Assembly (NCBI RefSeq): GCF_030380815.1
Contig: NZ_JAUDUY010000010.1
Span: 16,442-80,441 of the forward strand
Source: Robiginitalea aurantiaca
Lineage (GTDB): Bacteria > Bacteroidota > Bacteroidia > Flavobacteriales > Flavobacteriaceae
DNA length: 64,000 bases
Direction: 5' to 3'
The position numbers and the translations under genes are program-made. The notes beneath the pieces are model-generated. The model saw only the letters and a list, made by a program, of their open reading frames with translations, had not been told where the DNA came from and ran no database searches. The number at the start of each line of letters is the position of its first letter. The stretch's first letter is position 1. Below are positions 63,789 to 64,000 of the stretch, one piece after another.

Positions 63789-63905
63789 ACAAACCCGGCA
63801 ACCAAAGTTGCCGGGTTTTTTGTTCCCCGAAGCCAGCCAAGCTTGCTTGAGCCTGGCGTAAGGGGAACAAAAAACCACATGGCCTCAAGGCCATGCTGGG
63901 TTTGT
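63789..63905. repeat. Nested palindrome block after tRNA-Arg
   Basis: Four inverted repeats are nested here. The outer pair ACAAACCCGGCA (63789-63800) and TGCTGGGTTTGT (63894-63905) matches at 11 of 12 positions. Inside lie the tRNA terminator hairpin and a perfect 15-base inverted repeat (63814-63828 with 63862-63876, GGTTTTTTGTTCCCC and its complement) that encloses GCCAG/CTGGC. A perfect CATGGCCT/AGGCCATG palindrome (63878-63895) completes it. Together they can fold as a multi-branched structure. It contains no gene and looks like a repeat family unit, though copy number cannot be judged from one window. Confidence 0.7.
63792..63822 (+). terminator. Intrinsic terminator after tRNA-Arg
   Basis: AACCCGGCAAC (63792-63802) pairs perfectly over 11 bases with GTTGCCGGGTT (63807-63817) around a CAAA loop and runs into a T tract. 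It lies 11 bases after the tRNA and is also the left part of the nested palindrome block that follows. Confidence 0.9.
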
Positions 63906-64000
63906 ATTTGCAAAGGGGAGCGCTGTGAGGATCATGAGCCCGTTAGGGCGAGTAATCCTCCGTTAGCCTTAGCAGTTTGGTTTGTTACTGGAATTTGCAA
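63906..64000. other. Non-coding end of the window with a further nested hairpin
   Basis: GAGGAT (63927-63932) pairs with ATCCTC (63955-63960) and encloses GCCC (63938-63941) pairing with GGGC (63946-63949). No open reading frame of note is present. It may continue the repeat block on its left or begin another element beyond the window. Confidence 0.45.

Noticed and set aside
1..64000. CRISPR arrays, insertion sequences, prophage or toxin-antitoxin modules
   Set aside because: No spaced direct repeats, transposase or phage motifs, or paired small toxin-antitoxin genes were seen; the window reads as core chromosome throughout.

Overview
The window is ordinary chromosome from a member of the Bacteroidota, most likely a marine Flavobacteriaceae species with roughly balanced base composition. 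The grounds are gliding-motility genes (gldA, gldB, gldC), methionine synthase split into two genes, a KDPG-type DAHP synthase fused to chorismate mutase, DUF2807, DUF6090 and SIMPL proteins typical of the group, promoters of the TTG / TAnnTTTG type, and almost no Shine-Dalgarno sequences. Nothing here looks like a phage, plasmid, insertion sequence or CRISPR locus.

Region 1 (1-6414) is methionine and one-carbon metabolism: the tail of homoserine dehydrogenase, metZ, a SAM-I-type riboswitch, the two-piece methionine synthase and metF. Region 2 (6474-18863) holds mostly exported or accessory proteins (a PagL-like lipid A deacylase, GIN-domain and META lipoproteins, a serine hydrolase, an S10 carboxypeptidase, SIMPL proteins, a ureohydrolase, an SRAP/HMCES protein) and ends with gldA.

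Region 3 (19142-23248) is an aromatic amino acid operon (pheA, an aminotransferase, tyrA, DAHP synthase/chorismate mutase). It is preceded by a 23-residue leader peptide with nine aromatic residues and mutually exclusive hairpins, a classical ribosome-mediated transcription attenuator and the most striking regulatory element in the window. Region 4 (23325-35329) carries rsgA-dtd, a MazG-like protein, aroA, queA, rlmN, a polyprenyl diphosphate synthase and an ECF sigma / putative anti-sigma / beta-barrel trio.

Region 5 (35436-47384) has dnaG, an orphan response regulator with a degenerate receiver, nadE, gldB-gldC, phosphofructokinase facing an alpha-glucan phosphorylase-like protein that lacks the PLP lysine, a universal stress protein, a pirin, engB and an alpha/beta hydrolase. 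Region 6 (47579-63076) is a complete-looking division and cell-wall (dcw) cluster from mraZ to ftsZ, without murF or ddl, headed by three TGGTA repeats at 10-bp period that look like MraZ operators. The window closes with a GatB/YqeY-domain gene, tRNA-Arg(UCG), and a dense block of nested palindromes after the tRNA terminator.

Several core proteins have lost residues normally considered essential: the four zinc ligands of primase, the phosphoacceptor Asp of the response regulator, the PLP lysine of the phosphorylase-like protein, and the ESRP motif of the PheA ACT domain. These losses, the attenuator and the tRNA-linked palindromes are the points most worth following. All functions are inferred by reading motifs; no database search was run.
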